Translations under genes and position numbers: made by a program
Part shown: piece by piece, positions 5,825 to 7,131 of the stretch
How positions within the stretch are numbered: position 1 is the first letter of the stretch
Layout of the letters: each line of letters begins with the position of its first letter
Source: an uncultured Clostridia bacterium
GTDB lineage: Bacteria; Bacillota; Clostridia; TANB77; CAG-508
DNA: 7,131 bases
Direction: 5' to 3'
NCBI GenBank assembly: GCA_947625075.1
Contig: CANQMY010000053.1
Location: 1-7,131 of the forward strand
Notes under the pieces: generated by a model
What the model was told of the DNA's origin: nothing
What the model saw: only the letters and a program-made list of their open reading frames with translations
Database searches by the model: none

Positions 5825-7131
5825 TTAATACATTCCTCCCATAGGTGCATCTTGATCATGTCCTCCACAATCACATTTCTTTTCCGGAATTTCACATACT
5901 ATTGCTTCTGTAGTTAATATCATTGATGCAACTGATTCTGCATTCTGTAATGCACTTCTTGATACTTTAGTTGGATCAACTATTCCTGCTTTCTTCATAT
6001 CAACATATTTTTCTTCTTTTGCGTCAAATCCAACTCCTTCTTTTTCTTTCTTTACATTTTCTAATATAACTGCTGGCTCTAATCCTGCATTCACAGCTAT
6101 TTGTCTTACTGGCTCTTCTAATGCTCTTAATATTATCTTTCCTCCTAGTTTTTCATCTCCTGATAATTCATTTACAGCTTTCTCTAATTTAGGAATAATA
6201 TTAATATATGCTGTTCCTCCACCTGCTACAATTCCTTCTTCAACTGCAGCTCTTGTTGCAGAAAGTGCATCTTCAATACGAAGCTTTTTATCTTTCATTT
6301 CAACTTCAGTTGCTGCTCCAACACCAATTACAGCAACTCCACCTGCTATCTTTGCCAATCTTTCTTGTAATCCTTCTTTTTCATATTCACTTTTTTCTTC
6401 TGATATTTGAGCTCTTAATTGGCCTACTCTATCTGCAATTTGTTGTTTATCTCCATTACCATCTACTATTATTGTTTTATCTTTTTCAATTTTAACTTGT
6501 TTTGCTCTACCTAATTGTTCAACAGTAACATCTTTTAATTCTAAACCTAAATCTGATGTAATAACTTCTCCTCCTGTTAAAATTGCAATATCTTGTAACA
6601 TTACTTTTCTCTTATCACCGTATCCTGGTGCTTTAACAGCAACTACGTTTAATACACCTCTTAATTTATTTAAAATAAGTGTTGATAATGCTTCTCCTTC
6701 TATATCATCACATATAATAACAAGTTTTCCTGAGTTTTGCATCAATGTTTCTAATAATGGTAATATTTCTTGAATATTTCCAATTTTTTTATCAGTTATT
6801 AATATATAAGGATTATCCATATCAGCAGTCATTTTTTCTGTATCTGTTACCATATATGGAGAAACATATCCTTTATCAAATTGCATTCCTTCAACTACGT
6901 TAAGTTCTGTATTTGAAGTTTTTGATTCTTCTACTGTAATAACACCATTAGTTGAAACTTTATCCATTGCATCTGCAATTAAATTTCCAATTTCTTCATT
7001 ATTAGCTGAAATGCTTGCAACTCTTGCAATATCCTCTTTTCCATTTACTGGAACACTAATTTCTTTTAATGCTGTTAATGCTTTTTCTAATGTTTTATCC
7101 ATTCCTCTTTTAAGTGCCATAGGATCTGTTC
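5825..7131 (-). CDS. groEL: GroEL (Cpn60, Hsp60) chaperonin, N-terminus beyond the window edge
   Basis: GroEL forms the double-ring, ATP-driven folding chamber that works with the GroES lid in the cytoplasm. The frame stays open to the right edge, upstream of the internal ATG at 7120 (preceding residues T-D-P). MALKRGMDK aligns with the E. coli segment near residue 114, so about 110 N-terminal residues, including the DGTTT nucleotide-binding motif, are outside. Counting from Met 7120, APGYGDKRKVMLQDIA lies at 164-179 (apical domain), and EDAL holds D284, equivalent to the ATP-hydrolysis Asp398 of E. coli. The Cpn60 signature AAVEEGIVAGGG is at 291-302 and DPTKVSRSALQNA at 372-384. Predicted full length is about 544 residues, normal for the family. 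The C-terminus (CDCGGHDQDAPMGGMY) keeps a short MGGM end but lacks the long GGM repeat and has a Cys-rich stretch. groES probably lies just upstream. A strong terminator follows. Confidence 0.98.
   Translation of the reverse strand, partial: TDPMALKRGMDKTLEKALTALKEISVPVNGKEDIARVASISANNEEIGNLIADAMDKVSTNGVITVEESKTSNTELNVVEGMQFDKGYVSPYMVTDTEKMTADMDNPYILITDKKIGNIQEILPLLETLMQNSGKLVIICDDIEGEALSTLILNKLRGVLNVVAVKAPGYGDKRKVMLQDIAILTGGEVITSDLGLELKDVTVEQLGRAKQVKIEKDKTIIVDGNGDKQQIADRVGQLRAQISEEKSEYEKEGLQERLAKIAGGVAVIGVGAATEVEMKDKKLRIEDALSATRAAVEEGIVAGGGTAYINIIPKLEKAVNELSGDEKLGGKIILRALEEPVRQIAVNAGLEPAVILENVKKEKEGVGFDAKEEKYVDMKKAGIVDPTKVSRSALQNAESVASMILTTEAIVCEIPEKKCDCGGHDQDAPMGGMY

Noticed and set aside
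6208..6495. Plus-strand ORF of 95 codons inside groEL
   Set aside because: It is a Leu/Gln-rich antisense shadow of highly conserved GroEL sequence.
1..7131. Alternative genetic code (TGA as Trp), considered because of the low G+C
   Set aside because: All genes read through with TGG for Trp (for example W27 and W35 of the KAP protein, W139 and W142 of RecD2) and none contains in-frame TGA.

Overview
The window is strongly A+T-rich (roughly a quarter to 30% G+C by eye). It uses the standard bacterial code, with Trp encoded by TGG and no in-frame TGA. All five genes lie on the minus strand, so transcription runs from high to low coordinates. RecD2, a ComFC-type protein, a GroEL ending in MGGMY, GGAG-type ribosome binding sites and the low G+C together suggest a Firmicutes bacterium, probably an uncultured clostridial or gut-type lineage. 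This placement is inferred from gene content, not from a search.

In transcription order (right to left), the window opens inside groEL; the visible part lacks about the first 110 residues. groEL ends in a strong nested hairpin terminator (5741-5810). Next is a well-spaced promoter (5702-5730) driving a single gene (4725-5669). That gene encodes a 314-residue protein with a hydrophilic Asn/Met/Pro-rich N-terminal half built from 22-residue tandem repeats, two membrane segments and a Tyr/Asp-rich C-terminal tail. A second hairpin terminator (4645-4686) closes it.

Then comes a probable operon of three genes: recD2 (2405-4591, 5'-3' helicase), a comFC-type phosphoribosyltransferase-fold gene (1726-2340, probably starting further upstream at an ATT or ATA codon), and a KAP-family P-loop NTPase (1-1673, cut by the left edge). 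Gaps inside this run are short (28-64 nt and 52 nt) with no terminator-like hairpin. RecD2 and ComFC are conserved DNA-metabolism/competence-type proteins. The KAP NTPase is an accessory-type gene, and its relatives include phage-exclusion proteins such as PifA. It is the best candidate for the edge of an accessory or defence module continuing to the left.

Most of the window is ordinary housekeeping content. The points worth a second look are the KAP NTPase, the likely non-canonical start of comFC, the near-identical 66-bp coding repeats in the membrane protein, and the Cys-containing GroEL tail. There is no stretch over 300 bases without a gene. No RNA gene, insertion sequence or CRISPR array was seen.
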